From contig NZ_CP040518.1 in the NCBI RefSeq assembly GCF_005848555.1, positions 620,001 to 684,000 on the forward strand: 64,000 bases of DNA. Reading direction: 5' to 3'. This document shows, one piece after another, positions 34,343-42,633 of this stretch (position 1 is the first letter of the stretch; every line of letters begins with the position of its first letter). The notes beneath the pieces are model-generated. The model was not told the origin of the DNA. It made no database searches and saw nothing but the letters and a program-made list of their open reading frames with translations. The stretch comes from Blautia sp. SC05B48. Lineage in GTDB: Bacteria; Bacillota; Clostridia; Lachnospirales; Lachnospiraceae. The translations under genes were made by a program, and so were the position numbers.

Positions 34343-35299
34343 TTAACCGGCAAAACGCCTAAAAATGTTAATCCAGAGTTCAAACTGGAGCTGTATATAA
34401 CGCGGAAGATTCCTCATGGAAAATCTGACTTTTTTGTTTTTGCGACTGATCTGAAAGCCGTTTTTGATGCCTGCAAGGTACTCACGTCCGAATCCCTTGG
34501 ACGCAAAAAACAGGATCTTCGCACCGAATCCCACCAGAAAGAACGGAAGGTTCAGCACGATCTGGAGAAACGGCATATTCTTATAGATAAGATAAATATT
34601 GTTTCTGGAAGAATACCGGATCTTGAACTGATTATATCTGGAACCGCTGGTGCCGCTTCCTACATGATAAACCTTCGCTTTGGGAGCATACCAGTTCTGG
34701 TAACCGCAGATCCTGGCACGATAACCGATGTCCAGATCCTCCAGATAAGCAAAATGCTCCTCATCAAAATCTCCGATCCTGTCAATAAATTTCTTCCGGT
34801 AGATCGCAGCTCCCGCACAGGTGGAAAAAATCTTCTGCTCTCGGTCATAATGGCTGATGTCCTTGCCTTTTCCCCTGGCAAAAGCCCAGCCAAGGGCACA
34901 GTAATAATTTCCGGCATCATCCATCTTGTCCCTGTCATGAAGCTGGATCATCTTTGCCTGACAGGAAAATGCCTTCTTATGTCTGCGCAGGGCAGCAACC
35001 ATCTCCTCCAGGAAATCCGGTTCCGCTTCCGTATCATTGTTCAGAAGCAGCACATATGGGGAACGTGCCGCACGGATTCCTTCATTGACGGCTCTGCTGA
35101 AGCCGTAATTTTCCGGAAGCTGTATCATGTGTACCCATGGATATTCCGCTGAAACAAATGCACAGCTGCCATCAGTGGAACCATTATCCACCAGTATAAC
35201 CTCAAAATTACGGATGGTCTGTCTTTCAAGACTGGAAAGAACACCATCCAGATATGCCATTCCGTTAAAGTTTGGTATGACTACTGATACTTCCTGCAT
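34343..35299 (-). CDS. Glycosyltransferase family 2 (WbbL-like)
   Basis: This 318-residue GT-A protein opens with EVSVVIPNFNGMAYLDGVLS, followed by EVILVDNGSTDGS and the metal-binding region YVLLLNNDTEAEPDF. A later acceptor region is DFDEEHFAYLEDLDIGYRAR. The C-terminus has a hydrophobic segment (about 250-270) that could tether it to the membrane. This set of motifs is typical of rhamnosyl- and related deoxysugar transferases. It starts four bases after the stop of the tandem GT2 gene, so the two are coupled. Confidence 0.9.
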   Translation of the reverse strand: MQEVSVVIPNFNGMAYLDGVLSSLERQTIRNFEVILVDNGSTDGSCAFVSAEYPWVHMIQLPENYGFSRAVNEGIRAARSPYVLLLNNDTEAEPDFLEEMVAALRRHKKAFSCQAKMIQLHDRDKMDDAGNYYCALGWAFARGKGKDISHYDREQKIFSTCAGAAIYRKKFIDRIGDFDEEHFAYLEDLDIGYRARICGYQNWYAPKAKVYHVGSGTSGSRYNQFKIRYSSRNNIYLIYKNMPFLQIVLNLPFFLVGFGAKILFFASKGFGREYLAGIKNGFQISRKNKKVRFSMRNLPRYIQLQFELWINIFRRFAG

Positions 35300-35303
35300 T
35301 GCT

Positions 35304-37163
35304 TTATCCCTTCTTCTTTCCCATTCCCGGAAGGGGCTTCAGGGAATAATTCCATTTGGTTAAAGAAAGATTTTTGTTATAGTATGGATCTCCTTTTTTC
35401 AGGATATCCAGCCAGTGACAGCGCATGTACTCGATCTCCGTCTGGAAACGACGGACCTTTTCCTCGCTGTCCTCAGTGCCTCTTGACTTGGATTCGTAAT
35501 GATAGAGCTTCACATACGGATCATAGACGATAAGATGACCGTGGCTTCGCACCTTCAGGCAGAGATCCACATCATTAAACGCAACTGCAAGCTCTTCCGT
35601 AAAGCCTCCTGCCTCCAGAAAAACTTCCTTCTTCATCATCATACATGCTGCAGTCACACAGCTCATATCCTGCAAAAGAGAGGCCTTATGGAGATATCCG
35701 GTACGCTCCGCCGGCATATTCACAAACATATTCCCGGCAATTCCGCCCATTCCCACCACGCAGCCTGCATGCTGAATGGTGTTGTCCGGATAGATCAGCT
35801 TGACGCCGACTGCACCTGTTTCCTTACGCTGGCACACGCTCAGCATCTCTGACATCCAGTCCGGATCGATGACCTTAACGTCATTATTCAGAAAAAGCAG
35901 GTAATCTCCCTTGGCATGGCGCACCCCGAAATTGTTGATGGCAGAATAGTTGAAGCCTTTTTTCCAGCGGATCAGATGAACCCTGGGATCCTCCGAAAGC
36001 TTTCTGTAATACCGGAAGATCTCCTCGGAGCTACTGTTATTCTCCACAATGATGATCTCGTAATTTTTGTAGGCAGTTTTTTCAAAAATGGATTCCACGC
36101 AAGCCTGAAGCGTTTCTTTCTCCTCACGGTTCGGAATGATAACAGAAACCAGAGGTTCTCCCTGCACCGGATACTTCACACGGTAAAATCCAAAATCCGG
36201 AGTATGCTCCACGGTTCCCGGAGTTCCGGTCCGTTTGAGATTCCCCTCAATGGCACGTCTGCCGGCTTCAAAAGCATACATCTTGCTTGCCGGATTATCT
36301 GCTGTGGAGGATTTGTGTGTCCTCCAGTGATAAAGGATCTCCGGTACATGGACCACTTCCCTTGCCTGCTCCACACAGCGGAAAATGAAATCATAATCCT
36401 GGGCGCCGTCAAATTCCCGACGGAATCCGCCCACCGTCTGCACTACTGAACGTCTTACCACCAGAAAATGGCAGATATAATTATTGGATCTTAAAAGATC
36501 CGGGTTAAAGTCCGGTTTCAGATGGGGCTGAAAATGTTCAGAAAGATCTGTCGTGACCTTATCCTCATCTGTATAGATCACATCCGCCTCCGGATGCTCC
36601 TCCAACGCCGCCGCGATCTCATACAATGCATTGGGGGCCAGCAGATCATCATGATCCAGAAGTGCGATAAAATCACCCTTTGCCATGGCAAAAGCCGCGT
36701 TTGTATTTTCTGCAATGCCAAGATTTTCTTTCAGGTCCTGATAGCGGATCCTCCTGTCCATCTCTGCATAGGATTTCAGCACAGTCTGCATGTCCGGATC
36801 CTCCGGGCTTCCGTTTGCCAGACACAACTCCCAGTTCTCATATGTCTGTGCAAGGAGAGAGTCTAGCATCTGTCTTAAAAAACGCTCCGGTGTCAGATAT
36901 GCAGGTACCACAATGCTGATCAGCGGCCCATCCGGAAATTTGCGTTTCCGCTGCTTCTCCAGTGTTTCCTCGTCAGGTCTGTATGCCTCATACCATGGTC
37001 CGTAGGGAACCTCTTCCGGTTCAAAACGCTCATGAAGCCGGATCCAGAACTCTTTCAGGCCATAATGCTTCAGGTATCTTAAGCCCTTCTGTACTGTATA
37101 GGGGGAAAGCTTCTTTATAAGTCTGTCCCATTGGATCTTTCCTGTAGAATCATCTTTACTCAT
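35304..37163 (-). CDS. Tandem family 2 glycosyltransferase (two GT-A domains)
   Basis: This 619-residue protein has two GT2 domains in series. The first (about 80-320) starts PLISIVVPAYLTPERFLRQM, with LLDHDD at 168-173. The second (about 338-590) starts PLVSVIIPNREEKETLQACV, with LLFLNNDVKVI. Such double enzymes can add two successive sugars or extend a repeating unit. It closely resembles the C-terminal two thirds of the 815-residue transferase at 40.2-42.6 kb, pointing to duplication inside the locus. It is the first gene of the five-gene leftward operon whose promoter shares a -35 hexamer with the divergent gene. Confidence 0.9.
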   Translation of the reverse strand: MSKDDSTGKIQWDRLIKKLSPYTVQKGLRYLKHYGLKEFWIRLHERFEPEEVPYGPWYEAYRPDEETLEKQRKRKFPDGPLISIVVPAYLTPERFLRQMLDSLLAQTYENWELCLANGSPEDPDMQTVLKSYAEMDRRIRYQDLKENLGIAENTNAAFAMAKGDFIALLDHDDLLAPNALYEIAAALEEHPEADVIYTDEDKVTTDLSEHFQPHLKPDFNPDLLRSNNYICHFLVVRRSVVQTVGGFRREFDGAQDYDFIFRCVEQAREVVHVPEILYHWRTHKSSTADNPASKMYAFEAGRRAIEGNLKRTGTPGTVEHTPDFGFYRVKYPVQGEPLVSVIIPNREEKETLQACVESIFEKTAYKNYEIIIVENNSSSEEIFRYYRKLSEDPRVHLIRWKKGFNYSAINNFGVRHAKGDYLLFLNNDVKVIDPDWMSEMLSVCQRKETGAVGVKLIYPDNTIQHAGCVVGMGGIAGNMFVNMPAERTGYLHKASLLQDMSCVTAACMMMKKEVFLEAGGFTEELAVAFNDVDLCLKVRSHGHLIVYDPYVKLYHYESKSRGTEDSEEKVRRFQTEIEYMRCHWLDILKKGDPYYNKNLSLTKWNYSLKPLPGMGKKKG

Positions 37164-37182
37164 ATATTATCTCCGTATTACT

Positions 37183-37260
37183 CAGTTTGATGTTACTGTT
37201 CACTCCGTTCTCAGCAACACGCTTCGCGGAATATTTCCAGTGAACAGTAACAGTTTGATG
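37183..37260. mobile_element. 58-bp MITE-like palindromic element with perfect 10-bp target-site duplication
   Basis: The element (37193-37250) has perfect 12-bp terminal inverted repeats TTACTGTTCACT/AGTGAACAGTAA. Identical 10-bp direct repeats CAGTTTGATG (37183-37192 and 37251-37260) abut it exactly. It encodes no protein. It lies in the leader of the GT2 operon, almost at the predicted transcription start. A deleted copy is at 30363-30387. Confidence 0.75.
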
Positions 37261-37265
37261 AACAT

Positions 37266-37294
37266 ATTTTACCATTCCATCATTTTTTTTGCAA
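37266..37294 (-). promoter_or_regulatory. Promoter of the leftward GT2-LCP operon
   Basis: On the minus strand TTGCAA (37289-37294) is 17 bp from TAAAAT (37266-37271). The start would fall near 37260, at the edge of the MITE-like element. Confidence 0.55.
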
Positions 37295-37318
37295 GGAAGA
37301 GAGGAAATGTGTTATACT
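37289..37318 (+). promoter_or_regulatory. Promoter of the DacA-like gene, sharing its -35 with the divergent promoter
   Basis: The self-complementary TTGCAA (37289-37294) also serves the plus strand, 18 bp from TATACT (37313-37318). Confidence 0.55.
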
Positions 37319-37377
37319 AGGCTTACGTATGTATTGCTTACATAAGAATTATTTTTTATACAGGAGTACCATTTATC

Positions 37378-38625
37378 ATGAAAAAATCAAGAATAACCAC
37401 AGCGCTTCTGGCTATTGGGATCTCCGCTTCCATGGTGTTCCAGACTCCGGTTTTCGCCACAGAAGAAACCGCTGTTGCTGCATCCTCCGGTATTACCACC
37501 AATGGAATCAGCGGATGGCCTCAGGGGCCTGAGATCACTTCCGCATCTGCCGTGATCATGGAAGATACTTCCGATACGCTCCTCTATGCCAAGGATATGG
37601 ACACCACGCTTTCTCCGGCAGGCGCAGTTAAGATCATGACCTGTCTTCTGGCACTGGAGAACAGCCAGCTTGACGATCAGGTTACCATGACCGAAACCGG
37701 TGTATCCGGTGTTACAGACGGAGGCGCTCATATTTCCTCACAGCTCGGAGAGGTATTTACCATGGAACAGTGCCTTTACGCTCTGATGCTGGCCTCTGCC
37801 AATGACATTGCTCTCCAGGTCGCAGAACAGATCGGCGGATCTGTGGATGCCTTTGTCCAGAAAATGAACGACCGTGCCAAAGAGCTAGGATGTACCAATA
37901 CGGTATTCACCAATCCTACCGGTCTCCCGGATGACAACCAGCATACCACAGCACATGATCTGGCTCTGATCATGCAGGCGGCTATCAGTAATGACAGCTT
38001 CCGCACCATCTCCGGAGCCACCTCCTATACGATCCCGGCTACCAATGTTTCCGGCGGTACCCGTAACCTGACAAGCTCTTTTACCATGACAGATCCTGCA
38101 TCCGCTTCCTATTATGAAGGATGCATCGGCGGTCGCGAAAGTACCACCACTGCTTCCGGAAGCGTTCTTGTCACAGCTGCGCAGCGAAATGGGACTACTC
38201 TGATCGCTGTAGTCATGAACGGAGCTACCGGTCAGACAGCCAACGAAGCGATCTCACTTCTGGATTATGGTTTTTCCAATTTCCAGCTTCTGGATCTCAG
38301 CGAGGATGATTTTCACATTCTGTCCGGAGGCACTGTAATGGTTCCATCCGGTGCGACCGCAGACGACCTGACTACGGAAGATACGGAATCTGACGGTCAG
38401 ATCTTACGCACCTATTCCTTTGGCGGAACTCAGGTGGGAACTGCAGTAGTCGAGGATTCCTCCCAGGAAAGCTCCTCCGATGTACTGGAAAATGATGAAA
38501 ACATGGATTCTGCAAAAGCTTATTCCGAATCCAGATCCCAGATCCCGTATTTTGCCATTGGCGGTGTGGGCATCCTGCTCCTTATCCTTCTGCTGTGGCG
38601 CATGATCCGGATCATCCGTTCCTGA
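37378..38625 (+). CDS. D-alanyl-D-alanine carboxypeptidase homologue, catalytically inactivated (pseudoenzyme)
   Basis: This 415-residue exported protein has a signal peptide at about 1-27, a peptidase S11 (DacA/PBP5-like) domain, and a C-terminal transmembrane anchor near 390-410. It is closely related to the protein at 51.1-52.4 kb, including the shared ISGWPQGPEITSASA-type opening. The SxxK box reads P-A-G-A-V-K, with Gly82 in place of the serine nucleophile and Lys85 kept. SAN is present at 140-142. The KTG motif is replaced by Arg253-Glu-Ser. The frame is intact and the gene keeps a promoter, ribosome site and terminator, so this looks like a retained non-catalytic protein. A sensing or scaffold role is possible. 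Confidence 0.88.
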   Translation: MKKSRITTALLAIGISASMVFQTPVFATEETAVAASSGITTNGISGWPQGPEITSASAVIMEDTSDTLLYAKDMDTTLSPAGAVKIMTCLLALENSQLDDQVTMTETGVSGVTDGGAHISSQLGEVFTMEQCLYALMLASANDIALQVAEQIGGSVDAFVQKMNDRAKELGCTNTVFTNPTGLPDDNQHTTAHDLALIMQAAISNDSFRTISGATSYTIPATNVSGGTRNLTSSFTMTDPASASYYEGCIGGRESTTTASGSVLVTAAQRNGTTLIAVVMNGATGQTANEAISLLDYGFSNFQLLDLSEDDFHILSGGTVMVPSGATADDLTTEDTESDGQILRTYSFGGTQVGTAVVEDSSQESSSDVLENDENMDSAKAYSESRSQIPYFAIGGVGILLLILLLWRMIRIIRS

Positions 38626-38657
38626 TCTTGGTTCCCAAGCGGATATACTTCAGAATT

Positions 38658-38713
38658 AAAAAATCCCTCCTATGTACCGGTCATACCCGGATACATAGAA
38701 GGGATTTTTTTCT
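38658..38713. terminator. Bidirectional intrinsic terminator
   Basis: AAAAATCCCT-CTATGTA pairs with TACATAG-AGGGATTTTTTT between the convergent DacA-like and DUF2142 genes. Confidence 0.85.
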
Positions 38714-38734
38714 GCCATCTCACCCATCGGGGTG

Positions 38735-40174
38735 TCAGCCATAAAACGGAACTACCAGAAAGATATAGCATAAAAACGGAGAAGCAGCCAGAAGTGCTGT
38801 CAGGACCCGGTATATCCACATTCTGATATTTTCTTTTTTTACAAAACGCTCAAGCAGACGGTTCCAGCCGGCTGTCACAAAATACATAGCCGGATACAGT
38901 GCCGGCATGATATAACGTCCCTGTGCCTGGTTGTCACTATAATATACATAATACATAAACAGACCCACAGGGATCAGGATCAGAAGGATCAGCAACAGAT
39001 GAAAGATTCCTTTTCTGTCCCATTTATCGTACACTGTTATCGTTTTTATCTTCAGCTTTTCACTTCCTGCTGCTTTTCGTTCTTTTACCACAGTACGTTT
39101 CTTCGGATAAAACATTCCCAACATGGTCAAAATACCGATCCCACCCATTCCAAAGAACAGGAAATATGCCTTGCTCACACTATAAGGCATATAGATCTGC
39201 ATCAGGCCAAAGGTTCCGATAAAGCTTACCAGAACTGTCAGCAGCCAGTTATGCTGCCAGCCCGGGTCCTGATACAGAAGGATATCCTTCCATGACCAGT
39301 TCAGCTTCTCCGGTGTAGGGTATCTGGACGGCCTGTAATCAACAGCCGCATATTTTTCCGCACACTGTGCACAGGCCTTTCTTCCGATAAGATCTCCGTC
39401 ATAGAGAACGGCATTTCGTATAAACCACCAGCCGCATAAAGCAAGGGTTACTGCCGCGATCACGATCCCTCTCCGGAACAGAAATGCAACTCTCTGTTTT
39501 ACCGGCTCTTCCCTGCACAGAAGGACTGTCAGGCAGAAAAACAGGAAACTGCATAAGATCCATCCGTAGGCATTATAGTAGGACAGTGCACAGACTGCCA
39601 TTCCAACAGCCAGAAGGATTGAATTTCTGAAGCTCCAGTCTCCCGCTTCCAGATAACAGGCCCAGGAATACAGGATCATCGCCATGGATAAAAGTGCCAG
39701 GGAATCCGTATTTACATAAGTTCCCAGAAACAATGCCTGCGGCATAAAGCCTGCCAGTGCGGCAAACAGCCATCTTCCCTCTTTCGGAAAGAGCTTTCCG
39801 GATGCTTTCACCACAAAATATACCGCTCCGGTCACAAAGAGCACATCTGCCATTCTCGCCGCATGGAGCAATCCGTCTGCAGATGCATGGAACAGACCTG
39901 CGATTCCCATAAATACAGCAGATACCATGTAGGAAAGGATCGGATAATAAGCATAGGAAATCCCCCAGGTCGCATCACGGATGGTGGGTTCATCTCCAAG
40001 AGGCAGCTTTCCCGAATGTGCATGAAGATACTGCGCCACCATGTAGCGCATTTTTTCATCGGGGCCTGCCCCCAGCGGCTGCATGAACGCCCATGCGGTC
40101 AGGAGCAGAAATGCTGCCAGGACAAGAACTCCTGCCTGAACTCTCTCATCCTTCCAGATTTTTTTCTTTTCCAA
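38735..40174 (-). CDS. DUF2142-family polytopic membrane protein (probable GT-C glycosyltransferase)
   Basis: This 479-residue protein has about ten hydrophobic helices. Its first extracytoplasmic loop holds the conserved acidic motif GAGPDEKMRYMVAQYLHA. DUF2142 proteins are thought to be GT-C fold enzymes that add sugars from polyprenyl-phosphate donors outside the membrane. That fits the neighbouring GtrB-like donor maker at 55.9-56.9 kb. The start is TTG with AGGAGG upstream, 11 bp after the preceding transferase gene. Donor and acceptor are not determined. Confidence 0.85.
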   Translation of the reverse strand: MEKKKIWKDERVQAGVLVLAAFLLLTAWAFMQPLGAGPDEKMRYMVAQYLHAHSGKLPLGDEPTIRDATWGISYAYYPILSYMVSAVFMGIAGLFHASADGLLHAARMADVLFVTGAVYFVVKASGKLFPKEGRWLFAALAGFMPQALFLGTYVNTDSLALLSMAMILYSWACYLEAGDWSFRNSILLAVGMAVCALSYYNAYGWILCSFLFFCLTVLLCREEPVKQRVAFLFRRGIVIAAVTLALCGWWFIRNAVLYDGDLIGRKACAQCAEKYAAVDYRPSRYPTPEKLNWSWKDILLYQDPGWQHNWLLTVLVSFIGTFGLMQIYMPYSVSKAYFLFFGMGGIGILTMLGMFYPKKRTVVKERKAAGSEKLKIKTITVYDKWDRKGIFHLLLILLILIPVGLFMYYVYYSDNQAQGRYIMPALYPAMYFVTAGWNRLLERFVKKENIRMWIYRVLTALLAASPFLCYIFLVVPFYG

Positions 40175-40185
40175 AATATAACCTC

Positions 40186-42633
40186 CTATATCCGCTTCAG
40201 AGAGAAATCCTGGCTCTCCAGTGTAAGGTTCGGATTATAGTAAGGATCTCCGTCACGGAGGATCTCCGGCCAGTGCTTCTCAAAGGAAGCGATCTCACGG
40301 TTAAATCTTGCCACCTTTTCCGGTGTATCCTCAAGACCTCTGGATTTGGATTCATAGTGATAAAGCTCCGCATAAGGATTGTATACAACCAGATATCCGG
40401 CTTTTCCCAAACGGAGGCAGAAATCTATGTCATTAAAGGCAACCTGAAATTCCTCACTTAATCCGTGAACCTTATCAAAGGCCTCACGCTTCACCATCAT
40501 GCAGGCTGCTGTTACAGCGCTGTAATCCTGGGCACAGATGATCCTGTGGCAGTATCCGGTAGCGTCTCTCTTCTGCTGCACAAAGCAGTGTCCCGCAATG
40601 CCGCCGAAACCAACGACTACTCCTGCATGCTGCACGGTGTCATCCTCATAATAGAGCCGCGCTCCTACAGCTCCCACATCCGGTCTCATACAGTATCCCA
40701 GAAGCTGCTCCAGACAGTCCGGGCTGATGATCTCCGTATCGTTGTTGAGAAGAAGCAGATAGTCACCCTTAGCATGAGCAGCTCCGAAATTATTGATGGC
40801 AGAATAGTTGAAAATACCATCCCAGTACACCACATGGGCTTTCGGATTGGATGCTTCCAGCTCTTTATAGTAAGCAAAGGTCTCATCCTCCGTACTGTTG
40901 TTCTCCACGATCACATACTCATAATTGCGGTAAGTCGCCTTTTCTTCGATGGAATCAATGCATCTCTTCAGATCATCGATGTGATCCTTGTTGGGGATAA
41001 TGATGGAGATCAGCGGTTTTTCCTCCCAGAGGAATTTTGTACGGTAAAGTCCAAGATATTCACCCTTTTCGATTTCCACCGGAACTCCGATCCTGTCATA
41101 ATGAGCCTTGATGGCACGTGCTCCTGCATCAAAGGCATACATTTTGCTTTCCGGATTCTCTGCTGTGGAATCCTCATGGCATCTCCAGTGATAAAGGATC
41201 CTGGGGATATGATGGATCTGCTCTCTTCCCGCAGCTTCCACACAGCGGAATACAAAATCATAATCCTGTGCACCGTCAAATTCCTTTTTCAGCATTCCGA
41301 TCTGATCCACGATCTCTTTTTTTACGACAAAAAGATGGCAGATGTAGTTTACTGTACACAAAAGATCAATATTGAAGTCCGGTTTGAAATGCGGCTGGAA
41401 GAATTTGTGCCCATCCATGGACATCTTATCTTCATCGGAATACAGAACCTTAAGTTCCGGATCCTCATTCAGCGCTTTCACACACCGGAACAAGGCGTCC
41501 GGCGTCAGCTCATCATCATGATCTGCAAACACGATAAAATCTCCTGTTGCCGCTTTCATGGCCGCATTGGTATTCTCTGCGATCTGAAGTGCCTGGTCGT
41601 TGCGGATCACGCGGATCCTGTCATCACTTTTTTCCAGCCTGTTCAGATAATCGGTAAGAGGAGAATCTGCTCCGCTTCCGTCAGAAAGACAGAGCTCCCA
41701 GTTCCCGTAGGTCTGGGCTTCTATGGAATCCACTAACTGCTGGAGGTATTTCTCCGGTGTTTTGTAAAGCGGGATCACGATACTGAATTTTGGATTCCTG
41801 GAAAATTTCGTTTTTCTTTCTTCTGCAAGCTCTGCCTTGTCCGGCAGATGCTTCACGATCCATTTGGAATAATCCACCGGACGGTTTTTACGGTCCAGCA
41901 CCTTTCCGAATACCTTTCCGGTAAGGGCTGCTGCTCCGTGAAGCTTCATGTAACGGCTTCCCTTACGGAAATATACCGCAGCTTTCTCCGCAAGGCGCTT
42001 CTGTGGCTGCAGATGTACCAGACGAAGTGTCCGCACATTGCCTGCCTCAAATACAATGTAGAAGTCCTTCACACTGTCATAATGGAATTCAAAGAAAAAA
42101 CCGCTCTTCTCATCGATCTCTGTTTCCTGGTACTGATTCTGTACATCCACACGTTTCAGTCTGGTGATCTCGCAGGGGATTTCATTCCGGCTGCGATCCT
42201 CCAGGCGTATGGTCAGGGGGCTGTTAAAGGCTGCCCACCCACGGACACGGCAGATTTTTTCCCCAGCTTCCACCTCGATGCTCTCGATAAAGTACTGCGG
42301 TTTTCCCTGTTTCCTGTAAAGCTGTGCTGCCGAAACAGAAAACCACCGGATACGTTTTTCACCCTTTACCGCATAAACAACAAGCTTCTTTTTGCCCTCC
42401 AGATCCGGCAGGCAGATTTCCATCTGCACACGTTCTCCGTTTACCAGATCCAGATCCTTAAAGCGCTCCAGGGCGCTGACACGCTCCTGGGCACTGATGG
42501 CTGCCGGAAGCTTTTCCCCGTCAAGAACGGCTTCCGGCTTATGATTCTTCGGCCAGATCCCCTGAAGGTGATACAGAGAACTGTCCTTCAGGTCAAACCT
42601 GTCCTTTTCTACTTCGTATAGCTCTCGCTGCAT
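40186..42633 (-). CDS. 815-residue tandem family 2 glycosyltransferase with N-terminal beta domain
   Basis: The N-terminal ~230 residues form a beta-rich module with the pattern RGWAAF (131-136), then RVDV and GFFFEF near 180. Two GT2 domains follow. The first (about 282-520) has FSIVIPLYKTPEKYL and FADHDDE (369-375); the second (about 540-790) has LISIIIPNKDHIDDLKRCID and LLLLNNDTE (626-634). The second half parallels the 619-residue transferase at 35.3-37.2 kb. Its start lies inside the end of the giant gene (25-bp overlap), with GGAGG seven bases upstream, so translation is coupled. It probably extends the polymer backbone. Confidence 0.9.
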   Translation of the reverse strand: MQRELYEVEKDRFDLKDSSLYHLQGIWPKNHKPEAVLDGEKLPAAISAQERVSALERFKDLDLVNGERVQMEICLPDLEGKKKLVVYAVKGEKRIRWFSVSAAQLYRKQGKPQYFIESIEVEAGEKICRVRGWAAFNSPLTIRLEDRSRNEIPCEITRLKRVDVQNQYQETEIDEKSGFFFEFHYDSVKDFYIVFEAGNVRTLRLVHLQPQKRLAEKAAVYFRKGSRYMKLHGAAALTGKVFGKVLDRKNRPVDYSKWIVKHLPDKAELAEERKTKFSRNPKFSIVIPLYKTPEKYLQQLVDSIEAQTYGNWELCLSDGSGADSPLTDYLNRLEKSDDRIRVIRNDQALQIAENTNAAMKAATGDFIVFADHDDELTPDALFRCVKALNEDPELKVLYSDEDKMSMDGHKFFQPHFKPDFNIDLLCTVNYICHLFVVKKEIVDQIGMLKKEFDGAQDYDFVFRCVEAAGREQIHHIPRILYHWRCHEDSTAENPESKMYAFDAGARAIKAHYDRIGVPVEIEKGEYLGLYRTKFLWEEKPLISIIIPNKDHIDDLKRCIDSIEEKATYRNYEYVIVENNSTEDETFAYYKELEASNPKAHVVYWDGIFNYSAINNFGAAHAKGDYLLLLNNDTEIISPDCLEQLLGYCMRPDVGAVGARLYYEDDTVQHAGVVVGFGGIAGHCFVQQKRDATGYCHRIICAQDYSAVTAACMMVKREAFDKVHGLSEEFQVAFNDIDFCLRLGKAGYLVVYNPYAELYHYESKSRGLEDTPEKVARFNREIASFEKHWPEILRDGDPYYNPNLTLESQDFSLKRI

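Noticed and set aside
19425..37260. Insertion sequences or prophage in the accessory loci
   Set aside because: No transposase, integrase or phage structural gene was found; only the two tiny palindromic elements look mobile.
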